Shown here piece after piece: positions 20,189-30,070 of a DNA stretch of 32,198 nt (position 1 is its first letter; every line of letters starts with the position of its first letter). The stretch is from assembly GCA_031278475.1 (NCBI GenBank), contig JAITKK010000018.1, forward strand, positions 1 to 32,198, written 5' to 3'. The DNA is from Deltaproteobacteria bacterium. GTDB lineage: Bacteria > Desulfobacterota > Desulfarculia > Adiutricales > Adiutricaceae. A program made the position numbers and the translations under genes. Under the pieces are notes generated by a model, which ran no database searches, was not told where the DNA came from, and worked only from the letters and a program-made list of their open reading frames with translations.

Positions 20189-20381
20189 GGGGCTGCTCGC
20201 CAAATTTTCGCTAATCTTGTGAAATAAATGCGCGTCCCCGTTGTCAATTATTTGCAATAAACCATAACAAGCCAAAGAACCCAAAAAAACGCCAATTACG
20301 CCCAATATGCCCAACTTTTCCGTGATTTCCGATATGCCGGTTAGCAGCAAGACCAGGACGGCGCCCATTGCCGATAACACC

Positions 20382-20963
20382 ATGACCCATCGCCGAATAT
20401 GCCCAATGCCGCAGCTTTTTTGCGCCCTCTTCGTAGCAAGCCTTATTCTATTGGCAGGGGCTAGCGGCTCCTTTGCCCAGATGAACCCCCTGAGGGCGCT
20501 TACCGTGGAGGAGGTCAGGGCCGACCTGGAGCGCAAAATCAACCGGGACGCAACATACCAGACCATCTGGAACACCGGCTACCAGTTCTACCGGCTGCAT
20601 CTCAGGAACCAGGACTCGGCGCAGGTGATATTCGAGGCCTACATGGCGGTGCGGGGGAACACCCCGGAGCAGAACAAGGCCATCAGGCAGGCCGCCATCT
20701 ATTGGCAGAAGATTCACGATTATGGTATCACTAATGTTCCGGTTGGGATTGACAACTCCGTTAGGGAGACAGTCCCCAACAGGAGAAGGGGGCGGATGGG
20801 GGACCTCAGGATGGCCAGACCCCGCGGCGGGCCGGTGCCTTTGCGGGAGAGCGAGGCTACCATCGCCAACAGGGCCAACCGGAGGATGGAACGCCGCGAT
20901 CTGAAAGGCCACAGGGTGAACCCCTACCCGGGGCCATATTACCCCGGGGTATACCCGCCGTGA
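20382..20963 (+). CDS. Secreted/periplasmic hypothetical protein
   Basis: Signal peptide-like MTHRRICPMPQLFCALFVASLILLAGASGSFAQ, then EEVRADLERKINRDATYQTIWNTGYQFYRLHLRNQDSAQVIFEAYMAVRG and an Arg-rich, Pro/Tyr-rich tail. Confidence 0.65.
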   Translation: MTHRRICPMPQLFCALFVASLILLAGASGSFAQMNPLRALTVEEVRADLERKINRDATYQTIWNTGYQFYRLHLRNQDSAQVIFEAYMAVRGNTPEQNKAIRQAAIYWQKIHDYGITNVPVGIDNSVRETVPNRRRGRMGDLRMARPRGGPVPLRESEATIANRANRRMERRDLKGHRVNPYPGPYYPGVYPP

Positions 20964-21039
20964 GCTTGTTTGACCCTTTGTTTGACGCGTAAGCGAAACC
21001 CAAGGCTTTTCCGATGGCCTTCAAAACGGAGGCAGCACC

Positions 21040-22902
21040 ACGTTTGACGTAATAGTCGTGGGCGGGGGGCACGCCGGCCTCGAGGCCGCCTTCGCCGCCG
21101 CCCGTCTTGGCGGCGGGACGCTCCTCGTCACCCAGAGCCTGGACAGCATCGGGGTCTTGTCCTGCAACCCCGCCTTCGGGGGCCCGGCAAAGGGGACCCT
21201 TCTCTGCGAGGTGGACGCGCTGGGCGGTTATTCGGCCAGCGGGGCGGATGCCTCGGCCATCCAGTGCCGTATCCTCGGCGAGTCCAAGGGACCCGCGGCC
21301 AGGGCCACCAGGAACTTGGTCGACAGGGCCCGCTACAGCTATTTGGCCAAAGAGCACGCCAAGCGCGAGAAGGGGTTAACCCTAATCCAAGGCGAGGCGG
21401 CTAGGGTGCTCGCCCAAAACGGCAGGGCCACGGGCATTGCCCTGGTCGACGGCCGCGTCTTTGAATGCGGGGCCATCGTCCTCACCGGGGGAACCTTCTG
21501 GAACGGAAGGGTTTACCATGGGCTCGAGTCCAACCCGGGCGGCAGGGTGGGCGAGCCCCCAGCTACCCACCTGAAGGATTCCCTCTGCTCCTTGGGCCAC
21601 AGGCTGACAAGGCTTTCCACCAGCACCGCCCCAAGGCTGATAGCCTCCACGGTCGATACCAGCGACCTGGTGGAGCAGCCTGGGGATCCCGAATCGAGGC
21701 CCTTCTCCGTCCTTAGCGGCGGCACCAGGAACCTCGTCTCCTGCCATCTCACCTGGACCAACCCCAAAACCCACAAGATAGTGCTTGACAACCTAGGGGC
21801 CTCCATCATCTTCGCGGAAAAAGACCGCGTGTCCACGGGCCCCAGGTACTGCCCCTCCTTGGAGGACAAGGTGGTGGCCTATCCCGAAAGGGAGCGCCAC
21901 CAGATCTTCCTGGAGCAGGACGGCCCGGAACATGTCTACCCCAGCGGGCTTCCCACTGGCCTTGCCCCCAAGGTCCAGCAGCAGGCGGTAAACACCATCA
22001 AGGGCCTGGAACGGGCCATCATCGGCAGGCCCGGCTATGCCATAGAGTACGACGTGTCCGATCCGAGGGATCTCACGCCCGCGTTGGAATCGAAGTTTGT
22101 GAAAGGCCTCTTCATGGCGGGGCAGGTAAACGGCACCAGCGGCTACGAGGAGGCCGCGGCCCAAGGCGTCTGGGCGGGGGTGTCGGCAGCCTTAAGGGCC
22201 TCCGGGGGGGATCCTGTCTTCCTGGGAAGGGATCAGGCCCTTATGGGCGTGATGATGGACGATCTGACCGTCCAGGGGGTGTCCGAGCCCTACCGCATGT
22301 TCTCAAGCCGTGCCGAGTGGCGGCTCTGCCTCAGGGAGGATAACGCCGATCTTAGGCTCTCACCCATAGCGGGCGGGATGGGGCTCTTGGATCCCACAAG
22401 GGCCGAGCTTCTCAAGCAGAAGCAGGCGGCAATGGAGAGGGGCAAGGCCCTTTTGGCCCAGGGGAAGGTCACTCCTTCCCAGGCCGAGGCCCTGGGAAAC
22501 GAGCACGGCATCCAGAGGGACAGCCAGCTTGCCGAACCCATGCGCGCAAGCGAGTTTCTGAGGAGGCCCCTTGTGAAGCTCAGGTACCTGGAGCAGCTCT
22601 TCCCGCAGCTCTCCGAGATATCTCCCGACGCCCTGCGCACGCTCGAAATCGAGCTGAAGTTCGAAGGCTATTTGGAACATCAGAGGCGCGGCATCGAGAG
22701 GATGCGCCGCCTGGAGGGCTCCAGGATCCCGGAGGGCATGGACTTCAGGGATGTGCCCGGGCTCACCCGGGAGGCCATCGAGTCGCTCTCCAAGGCCAAA
22801 CCCGACACCCTGGGCCAGGCAGGCCGCCTCAGGGGCGTGACCCCGGCATCCGTATCCGCCCTGTCGGTCTTCATCAGGAAGAAAGGGATCGCAAACATAT
22901 AG
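21040..22902 (+). CDS. mnmG: tRNA uridine-5-carboxymethylaminomethyl modification enzyme MnmG (GidA)
   Basis: (T)FDVIVVGGGHAGLEAAFAAARLGGGTLLVT, CNPAFGGPAKGTL, PRYCPSLEDKVVAYPERERHQIFLEQDG, GLFMAGQVNGTSGYEEAAAQG, EPYRMFSSRAEWRLCLREDNADLRL. Family identity certain; start codon (ACG) inferred. Confidence 0.95.
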   Translation, partial: TFDVIVVGGGHAGLEAAFAAARLGGGTLLVTQSLDSIGVLSCNPAFGGPAKGTLLCEVDALGGYSASGADASAIQCRILGESKGPAARATRNLVDRARYSYLAKEHAKREKGLTLIQGEAARVLAQNGRATGIALVDGRVFECGAIVLTGGTFWNGRVYHGLESNPGGRVGEPPATHLKDSLCSLGHRLTRLSTSTAPRLIASTVDTSDLVEQPGDPESRPFSVLSGGTRNLVSCHLTWTNPKTHKIVLDNLGASIIFAEKDRVSTGPRYCPSLEDKVVAYPERERHQIFLEQDGPEHVYPSGLPTGLAPKVQQQAVNTIKGLERAIIGRPGYAIEYDVSDPRDLTPALESKFVKGLFMAGQVNGTSGYEEAAAQGVWAGVSAALRASGGDPVFLGRDQALMGVMMDDLTVQGVSEPYRMFSSRAEWRLCLREDNADLRLSPIAGGMGLLDPTRAELLKQKQAAMERGKALLAQGKVTPSQAEALGNEHGIQRDSQLAEPMRASEFLRRPLVKLRYLEQLFPQLSEISPDALRTLEIELKFEGYLEHQRRGIERMRRLEGSRIPEGMDFRDVPGLTREAIESLSKAKPDTLGQAGRLRGVTPASVSALSVFIRKKGIANI

Positions 22903-23040
22903 GGCCAAGGATTGCCAAGATTGCGGACCCCTGCCTAAAGGACCCCCCTAAAAGCCACACCAAGACTATCCCCAAAGAACATTCCCCAAAGACTCACCCA
23001 AAGAAAATAAGAGAAACCCCGCCTTACGCGTTTAGGCCTT

Positions 23041-23110
23041 TAGCCCTGGGCCAATAGCCATGAGCCAATGGCCATGAGCCAATGGCCATTAAGCCATGAA
23101 GTCATTAGGC
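23041..23110. repeat. Degenerate short repeat 'ccatgagccaatgg'
   Basis: gggccaatagccatgagccaatggccatgagccaatggccattaagccatgaagtcattaggccattaa. Confidence 0.6.
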
Positions 23111-24228
23111 CATTAACCTAATGATCCGTAAGGCGCATGCCTTGAGCCAAGAGACAAGGATAGAATCAAGGCCCGCAATAAGCCCCGATTCCCCGTAATC
23201 CCCCATAAAGCCCCATAATCCCTCATATCCCCATTATTCCCCAATTAAAAGCCAACACTCCCAAGCACTAACCTCTTGGCAATATTCGCCAAGGCCAGGT
23301 TTTTTTTCAGAAAAACGATTGCACCACTACATAATGTGGCATCCCCTGATTTGCATGGCTCGCTTGGGCTCTGTGAGGATGTATTCACATAACGCGACCC
23401 TGTCGGAGAAAACCCAGCAAGTGGTGTGTGGGCTTGTGTAACGCAGGGGATTTTTGCAGCTGGAGGGTTCGTTCAAGGGAGAAATTGCAATCAAAAGGAA
23501 AAAGAGCCAAAAGACGCGCCACCATATGTGGCATGCCCTTGCGGCAGCAATACGATTTTTCGGACTTTTTTTTTGATGCCATAAAAAAATCTTAAGTCCA
23601 AGAAAATAATTTCGCACAAATTTCTTGATCAAAATCAAAAAAAACGCTTTTTTCTTAGCCTTGTGTGGGGTGAAGGGGAAAGCTTTCCCAAAAATGGCTC
23701 AGCTTAAGTTCCCTATGATGCGCGAGCTTGTTGGATTTCCCCCCATATAGGCCTCGCTTTGCCTGTGGGAAACCCGAAGGAGCTTCTTTGCGGGGCTTTG
23801 CCACAAGGGATGCGGCAGGGCTTATGCGATTTCTCCCGGGCGGCCTTTGGTCAAATTGGGGATTTCCTGGATTATCAAAGGATTGGGATAAATTGACTTC
23901 CCCTTTTGCCCTTCTTCCCTTAAAGCCACCGCAAGGTAAACGGGGGATTGGTTACTGGGAAAACATCCATGCCCTTGATAGGAAGGCTTATTGCCCTTGA
24001 GAAAATTAAGCTGGAGCAACGCTCTAATTAAGCTATAAATTCTTAGAATAACATTGAATTATTAAGTTAATAATATGTAATTTGATAATTTAAATATAAG
24101 AGTGGTAAAGTTAGTCAGATTTTAGCCGAAAAGAAAAACGGGTTTCCAGATTCCAGATTAATTCCAGACCATTCCCTCAAGCCCCTGTTTTTCTCCCAAG
24201 CCCCCCAGCAAGCTGCCAGGAGGATGAA

Positions 24229-25809
24229 ATGCCCATAAGCAACTTTATTAACATCGGCGGGCTCAGCATAAAGGGCAAGAGCCTGTACAGCACTTCAAGC
24301 GTAGGCGTTAAGAGTGCCATCGGCAACTCCGTGCTCAAGATCGCGAACGGCTACATAGGGACCAAGGTCTCGGCCACCGCGACCCAAGAGGCCAAGACCA
24401 ACTACCTCTCCCTAAGCTTCAGGGACAGCCTCCTCAGGAACCTGAACGTGGCCAACCAGCTAATAGCGGACAATAAGAAGAAGAGCGAGGAACAGAAGGA
24501 GAAGTTGGTCGACTCCGTGGTGGCCGCGGCCGAGGAGATCCGCAAATCCTTCGGCTATGCCGAGGCCAACCGCTTCATGGCCATGGTGCTCACCACCACC
24601 GAGTCGGATGTCACCGAGGCAAGGCTTGCTAGCGCCATGACGGAGTTCCTCACTGTTGTGAAGGACAAGGCCCTAAGTACCCTCGCGAGCGCAGGGGTCA
24701 CGGAAGAGGTGTCCGCAGAGGCCGACAAGACTCTGGGAAAGCTTCAGGATTTCGTGGTCTACCTGAACAACGGCTCCGAGGATAGCAAGACTGGGCTTAG
24801 CGTGGCCTCCGCCATGAACGAGTACTTCGGGCGCGGCCAGGCTGCCGACGAGGACAAGAGGATCTTCACGGACGGCCTTGAGTGGCTCTCAGCCAATGAG
24901 GTTGCGGCGGCGGAGGCGGCTTCCAACGCCAGTTTCGTCATCACCAAAGCCGAGCTGGCTACCGAGGCCTTGGAGGAAACCGTCACCTTCCTCACAGAGC
25001 AGGTGGCAAGCGAGAAGGCCGCCGCCGTCATCGTCTCACTCAAGGAAGATGAAGACATCTTCGATGCGGTTGACGAAGTGCGCACGATCTTGGCCGAAGA
25101 GGACGATGAGGAGGCCAAGGAGGCAGGGACAAACGCCCAGACAGACGCCTCTACTGCCGTTGCGGCGTCAGCCACCGAGGCCCTTTCCGCCACCAATGCC
25201 GCCGCGGCCGCGGCAGCGGCCGCGGCCGTCGCGGTATCCTCAGGCGCGGCCGACGACGGCAAGATTGCCGAAAGCGACGCCGGGGCTACCATTAGCGGGT
25301 CCAACGCGGCCAAGGTGCTGGACGCGGCTGTCAAGGCAGCCACCAAGAGCGCCCTGTTCGACATGTTTCTTGAGAATTACTTCCTGGCCGAGATAAACAA
25401 GACCATCCAGAACGACAAAAACGTGGGCGGGAGGCTCACGACCGTGGTGTCCAGCAAGATCGGGGTGGGCTTCGAGATAGGGAGCGTGGGCATCTCCACC
25501 TGGCCGGGGCTGTTTGCCTCGAGAGGGACCGGTCTCTCAGTCTCCGTGGGCTTCGAGAGGGAGTTCTCCATATCCGTGGGGAAAGATAACAAGGTAGAGA
25601 CCAAATTCACCCAGAGCGTCAAGATAGAGGCCACCTTCCGCAGCGCACCCACCTACGGGATTGGCAGCGGCGGGGCCTTGGTCGCGGCCGGGCTTCTCAC
25701 CCTCGCAAACTCCCTCGAGACCCGCTACCTCGCGGGCAGAATAGCTACCAACAACACTACCACCCCGTCGGCCATCAGGAGCTCGTATCTGCTCTCAAGC
25801 CTGGTATAG
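24229..25809 (+). CDS. Orphan Ala/Ser/Thr-rich protein of unknown function (526 aa)
   Basis: Complete ORF; aggagg SD 6-7 nt before ATG; long predicted helical Ala/Glu-rich centre; Gly/Ser beta-like C-terminus; own terminator downstream. Confidence 0.85.
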   Translation: MPISNFINIGGLSIKGKSLYSTSSVGVKSAIGNSVLKIANGYIGTKVSATATQEAKTNYLSLSFRDSLLRNLNVANQLIADNKKKSEEQKEKLVDSVVAAAEEIRKSFGYAEANRFMAMVLTTTESDVTEARLASAMTEFLTVVKDKALSTLASAGVTEEVSAEADKTLGKLQDFVVYLNNGSEDSKTGLSVASAMNEYFGRGQAADEDKRIFTDGLEWLSANEVAAAEAASNASFVITKAELATEALEETVTFLTEQVASEKAAAVIVSLKEDEDIFDAVDEVRTILAEEDDEEAKEAGTNAQTDASTAVAASATEALSATNAAAAAAAAAAVAVSSGAADDGKIAESDAGATISGSNAAKVLDAAVKAATKSALFDMFLENYFLAEINKTIQNDKNVGGRLTTVVSSKIGVGFEIGSVGISTWPGLFASRGTGLSVSVGFEREFSISVGKDNKVETKFTQSVKIEATFRSAPTYGIGSGGALVAAGLLTLANSLETRYLAGRIATNNTTTPSAIRSSYLLSSLV

Positions 25810-25983
25810 GTAAATCTTGCTTCAAGTTGGAGAAGCCCCAGGGCCCTTTGGATGCCCAAAGCCTTCTTGCTTTTTGGCGCATCAATTATTGTAAATTATA
25901 TGTAATTGCTTGTATATTATATTATAGTCTATATGCCGTTGCCCTGGTGACCTTAAGATCCAAGGCAAATATCTTTGTCAATC

Positions 25984-26027
25984 AAGCTTTCCGCTGAGGG
26001 CCTCCCCTTGGCGGAAAGCTTTTTTTA
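25984..26027 (+). terminator. Rho-independent terminator
   Basis: aagctttccgc ... gcggaaagctt followed by ttttttattt. Confidence 0.9.
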
Positions 26028-26185
26028 TTTGAGGCTGATATTAACTGCCATCAAGGTTATCCTGGAAAATGGGTAAAATTTTGACGATTGGAATTTGATT
26101 AATGGGTATCTTTGGTTGACAAACCACTCTCAAAAGGGGGATAATACATTTATAAAGGCATCCTCGGGCCAAAGAGGAGGAACGG

Positions 26186-26731
26186 ATGATAGGGTTGCAT
26201 CAGGCAAGATGCCCTAACGCGGATTGCAAGGATTTCGGCAAGGAGAACACCGGGAACATCGCCATACGGGGAAGGTACGGCAAGAACAAGGACAAGCTTC
26301 TCCTCTATTGCCGCACCTGCGGGAAGAGGTTCGCCTCGACCCACGGCACCCCCATGTTCGCCTCCCATCTGCCGATTGCGACCATACATTCCATCATCCA
26401 CCACGTCTCCATGGGAGAGAGCCTCAGGAGCACGTCCCGCCTGGTGGGCATCCCCAAGGCCACCGTGAAGCTCACCATGGACAAGTTGGAGGCCTTCTGC
26501 CTGAAAAGCCTCCGGGAGATAACCGACACACTGGAGCTTGACGTGGCGCACATAGAGAAGCTCTGGGTATTCCTGAGACGCCTCCAGGACATGAGGCGCG
26601 AGAACCGGAAGGTGGATCTCATACAGGCGCCCGTGGGCATTGTCCCCCATCCGGAGGATGTCGTCTCCGAGGTGGAGGCTTCCTTCCCCGGGATGGAGGT
26701 TAGCATCCCAGAAAGCGATGAGGATGCCTAA
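26186..26731 (+). CDS. IS1 InsA-like zinc-ribbon / HTH protein without a transposase catalytic domain
   Basis: CPNADCKDFGKENTGNIAIRGRYGKNKDKLLLYCRTCGKRFASTHGT (zinc ribbon) and GESLRSTSRLVGIPKATVKLTMDKL (HTH); acidic C-terminus; no DDE region downstream. Confidence 0.65.
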   Translation: MIGLHQARCPNADCKDFGKENTGNIAIRGRYGKNKDKLLLYCRTCGKRFASTHGTPMFASHLPIATIHSIIHHVSMGESLRSTSRLVGIPKATVKLTMDKLEAFCLKSLREITDTLELDVAHIEKLWVFLRRLQDMRRENRKVDLIQAPVGIVPHPEDVVSEVEASFPGMEVSIPESDEDA

Positions 26732-27714
26732 CCAAAAATCCCCTAATATCTTACGAAAAGTACTCCATTAGGTTAGTTTTTGTATATTCGGGCGCCCGGC
26801 TTGCCTCAGGCATGCGCCCATGCCCGCCAAGCCCATCCCCCGTCTTTCCCCCACCCTTAATCCCATTCCATACATTATTATATAGTGGACCGCCCAAGGC
26901 ACCCAACATGCCCCAGGCAGAGTCGCCCCATGGCGAAGCTTGGGTGTCAATGCCTCTTTGCCCATGGTCGCTCTAAACCCAGCAGCACTCCCGCCTTGGG
27001 TGCCCTCTGCGGCACCTATATCGCGCATAGGGCAAATACATTCTGGCAAGGCACCCCATGGCCGGGCCAAGTTGCGCAAGCGCGCCATGCGGGATAACAG
27101 TGCTTGTGCCTGAGCCGGCCTAAACCCGAAAGGAGCCCCAAGTCGCCCGACGGTAAGGCAAGGGTTACCAAGAAGAACCGCCAGGAAGGGACTTCTTGGG
27201 GAAATCCAAAGGCTAGGGGCCTTGGAAACACGCAATATGTTGGGGAAGACAATCAGAATGTTAGGCAAATGTTTGCCTACTGGTTGCTCCAGTCTCCTGC
27301 AATGGAGAGCCAACGGCGGTTATCTTCTGGGGTTCCTCTGGGGTACGGAAGGGCGCCTATCCAAGGGGCGACGTGCCCCCATACGCAACCCAAGATTGCC
27401 AAGTATCAATGGGCATCAGGGTTTCACAAGCGATGAGGCGAACCGGAAAGCCCGATTGCCAGGGTCGGGCACCTAGGCATGTGAGGCATGCCAGGGTTGG
27501 GGGCATGTCATAGGCGTGTATGAGGCATGAGAGAGAATTAGGGGGCTAGGGTTGCCATTATAGGTAATGTTGGGGCAGGGCAGGGAGCCATAGCTTGCAG
27601 GTGAGGGCACGGTCCACCCTTGCGTTGGCAGGAATGTGGTGTAATATGGAAACAATTTGGCCTAATTGGCCTCCCAGGGGGGGGCCAAGGGATGTTTCCG
27701 GAAGGAGGCGGTCC

Positions 27715-28203
27715 ATGGACATCATCCTTTTCGAGCCTGAAATACCTCCCAACACCGGCAATGTTGCCCGGCTATGCGCAGGTCTGGGGCTTGGGCTCCA
27801 TCTCATAGAGCCTCTTGGCTTCTCTTTAGACGACAGATACCTCAAGAGGGCGGGCCTCGACTACTGGCCGTACGTAAAGATGAGACTGTGGCAAGACTGG
27901 GAGAAGTTTAAGGCCGATTGGGCAGGAGGGAGGATAATAGCCACCTCCGCAACGACCGGCAAGCCGTTCACCGAATATGCCCCGCTGGATAGCGATGCCT
28001 TGCTCTTCGGCCCGGAAACCAGGGGTCTCCCGGATTGGCTGATATCCGAGTCCTCTGAAGCCTACAATATCCCCATGAACCCCGGTGTGAGGAGCATCAA
28101 CCTTGCTACCTCCGTCGGTTTCTTCATGGGCTTGGCGCTTTCCAGGCTCCAGACCAGCCATAATTCCCCCAGTCCTGGGAGTGGGGCACCTCCTTCCGTC
28201 TGA
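27715..28203 (+). CDS. trmL: tRNA (cytidine/uridine-2'-O-)-methyltransferase, TrmL-like SPOUT enzyme
   Basis: MDIILFEPEIPPNTGNVARLCAGLGLGLHLIEPLGFSLDDRYLKRAGLDYW...LLFGPETRGLP...IPMNPGVRSINLATSVGFFMGLAL; SD ggagg upstream of ATG 27715. Confidence 0.94.
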   Translation: MDIILFEPEIPPNTGNVARLCAGLGLGLHLIEPLGFSLDDRYLKRAGLDYWPYVKMRLWQDWEKFKADWAGGRIIATSATTGKPFTEYAPLDSDALLFGPETRGLPDWLISESSEAYNIPMNPGVRSINLATSVGFFMGLALSRLQTSHNSPSPGSGAPPSV

Positions 28204-28590
28204 TGCCTCCCCTAAGGCAGTGCGAGCATGCGCCAGGGCATCGCCCTAGGGTGCATGCCCTGAAGGGACGCCCTGAACTCTCATGGAGGCTTTCTGGACC
28301 CGCTTGGAGGCTTTAAAGTCATTGGTGAAACAGCCATGGCCATCCCGAACCCAAGACAGAACTTCTGGCCAGGTGAGTAGGCACAAGAGGCGAAACCTAC
28401 CCCCTTGGGCTTGCCTTGGCCCTAAAGGCTACAGGGTTTTTCAAGTGATTAGGGGATATTAGGGTTTCTTATCGGCCTTCCGGAGCCTCTCCACGCCCCT
28501 GGGGTTTCCCCTCCCTGACGCTCTGCGCAGGGCAAAAATGGGGCTCTCTCGGGACAATTCCCTTGTCGCAGGTTAAGAACTGCTTGTGCC

Positions 28591-28650
28591 TGCCTCGTCT
28601 TCCATCTCCCAGCCTGCCTTATCTTCCATCTCCCAGCCTGCCTCATCCAA
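28591..28650. repeat. 24-nt tandem repeat, ~2.5 copies
   Basis: gcctcgtcttccatctcccagcct / gccttatcttccatctcccagcct / gcctcatcc. Confidence 0.8.
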
Positions 28651-29328
28651 GCTTTCCTAGCTCGCCTTCCCATATCCCACTCAGCCATATCCCGGCGGCA
28701 ATCCTCAGCCCTCCATATTCCAGCAGCCAAAATCGGCTTGCCTCATCCATGCCTAAGGCATCCTAGGCTACCTTTTCCTGGCAGGCCTATTCCCCTGTTC
28801 TCTCTCTCCAGCCCGTCCATGTCCCTTCTTCCCAGTGCTCTGGCTGTGGTTCGCAATTCTCTCCTATGCCCTTGGCAGCCCTCTCCCAGGGCTCTCGCAC
28901 ATAGCTTCCCAAGGTCTTGGGGAATGGTTTGCCTGGGAATCATCCGAAGGGGCCCGCGAAGGAGGGGCAAGGTGCGTTTGGGACGTGATTTTCATGGAAG
29001 GGTCGGCTACCTTGGTTTCTTTCAAGCCAGGCAATGAAAATCGAGAGGGCAGGGGAGTCAGCAGAGCTCCAAAAAAGTGCCAATGCGACCCAAGGGAGGA
29101 AGTCGGGCAGAAAAAAATTCACATCCAAAGCATCCTCCCTAACCTGGATCCGAGAGAGCGTCGAATGGGCCCTTGTTCAGATAGTGTAAGGCTTTTCAGG
29201 CGATCGGCTCCTAGCTGGGGGTGCTTCGCTTTTGCTTTGTCCCTGGAAAAAAGAGCCAAATGAAAAAAAAATTGTATTTTTTTGAAAAAACCCCTTGCAT
29301 TGACATTTTGGGTTATGGGATAATGCGT

Positions 29329-29679
29329 TCACTGGAGATGGATCTCCGCGAGATGGGCAACGGGTTCGTTTTTTGCGAACACTCCGAATAGGCGAAAATC
29401 CATAGCAAGCCATTCCTTGGCGGCGTGGCTGGTTTCCCGAAGGGCAGGGCTCTTAGAGGGATCCAGCCGGAAACAAGTCATTTTGGCACGCCGCACCACC
29501 CGGCGGAAGAAGCCCCACCAACTCTCCCGCTTGTGCCCCTTGGGAGGATGCCCCAAGGCCATTTCAAGGCGATGGTAGTTCCCTCTTGGCGGTTCGCTCA
29601 CAGCCGCCATCGTGAGGCCAACCCCAGCAAGATGCATTTTGGATTTTTCAGGGTTTGAAATCCCGTTTTCCAACAACAC
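29329..29679 (-). pseudogene. Possible degraded minus-strand gene
   Basis: Protein-like stretch RESWWGFFRRVVRRAKMTCFRLDPSKSPALRETSHAAKEWLAMDFRLFGVFAKNEPVAHLAEIHLQ; adjacent frames upstream (29648-29964) also partly protein-like, as after frameshifts. No family recognised. Confidence 0.25.
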
Positions 29680-30070
29680 ATGACAGACCTACCGGTCGAT
29701 CCCCAAGAATGCCATCCATAGGAATGCCTTCCAAAGGAATGCCTTCCTCTGTATCCATCGGGAGGGTAGGTCCCAAACCCAGGTGCCAAGCGCCACCAAG
29801 CCAGCTTGGCCGGACACAACTCCCCAGCCACACGCCAAGGGAGTGTTTCGGCCAGCGATAAGGCAATGCGCCCTGATTACCCCAAATCGGGGCTGCCAAG
29901 CGGCTTCAAAGGTGCTTTTCCCGCAATTCAAGGGGAAGTTCCCCAGCTTTTTCAAATAAGCCATTGTCCCCTATAATCCTTCAGGCCAAGCTCTGGCCTG
30001 GGGAGAAAGAGCAATGCAAATCCTCGACCCGTCATTAGGGAAGGGCGGTCGGCAGAAAGAAAGGAACACT

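Noticed and set aside
23327-24000. ORFs 23327..23638 (-) and 23728..24000 (+)
   Set aside because: Biased composition, no SD or family resemblance; more likely non-coding.
26768-27480. Several 70-180 aa ORFs on both strands between the InsA-like gene and trmL
   Set aside because: Mutually overlapping, Arg/Pro/Gly-biased, no SD or recognisable motifs.
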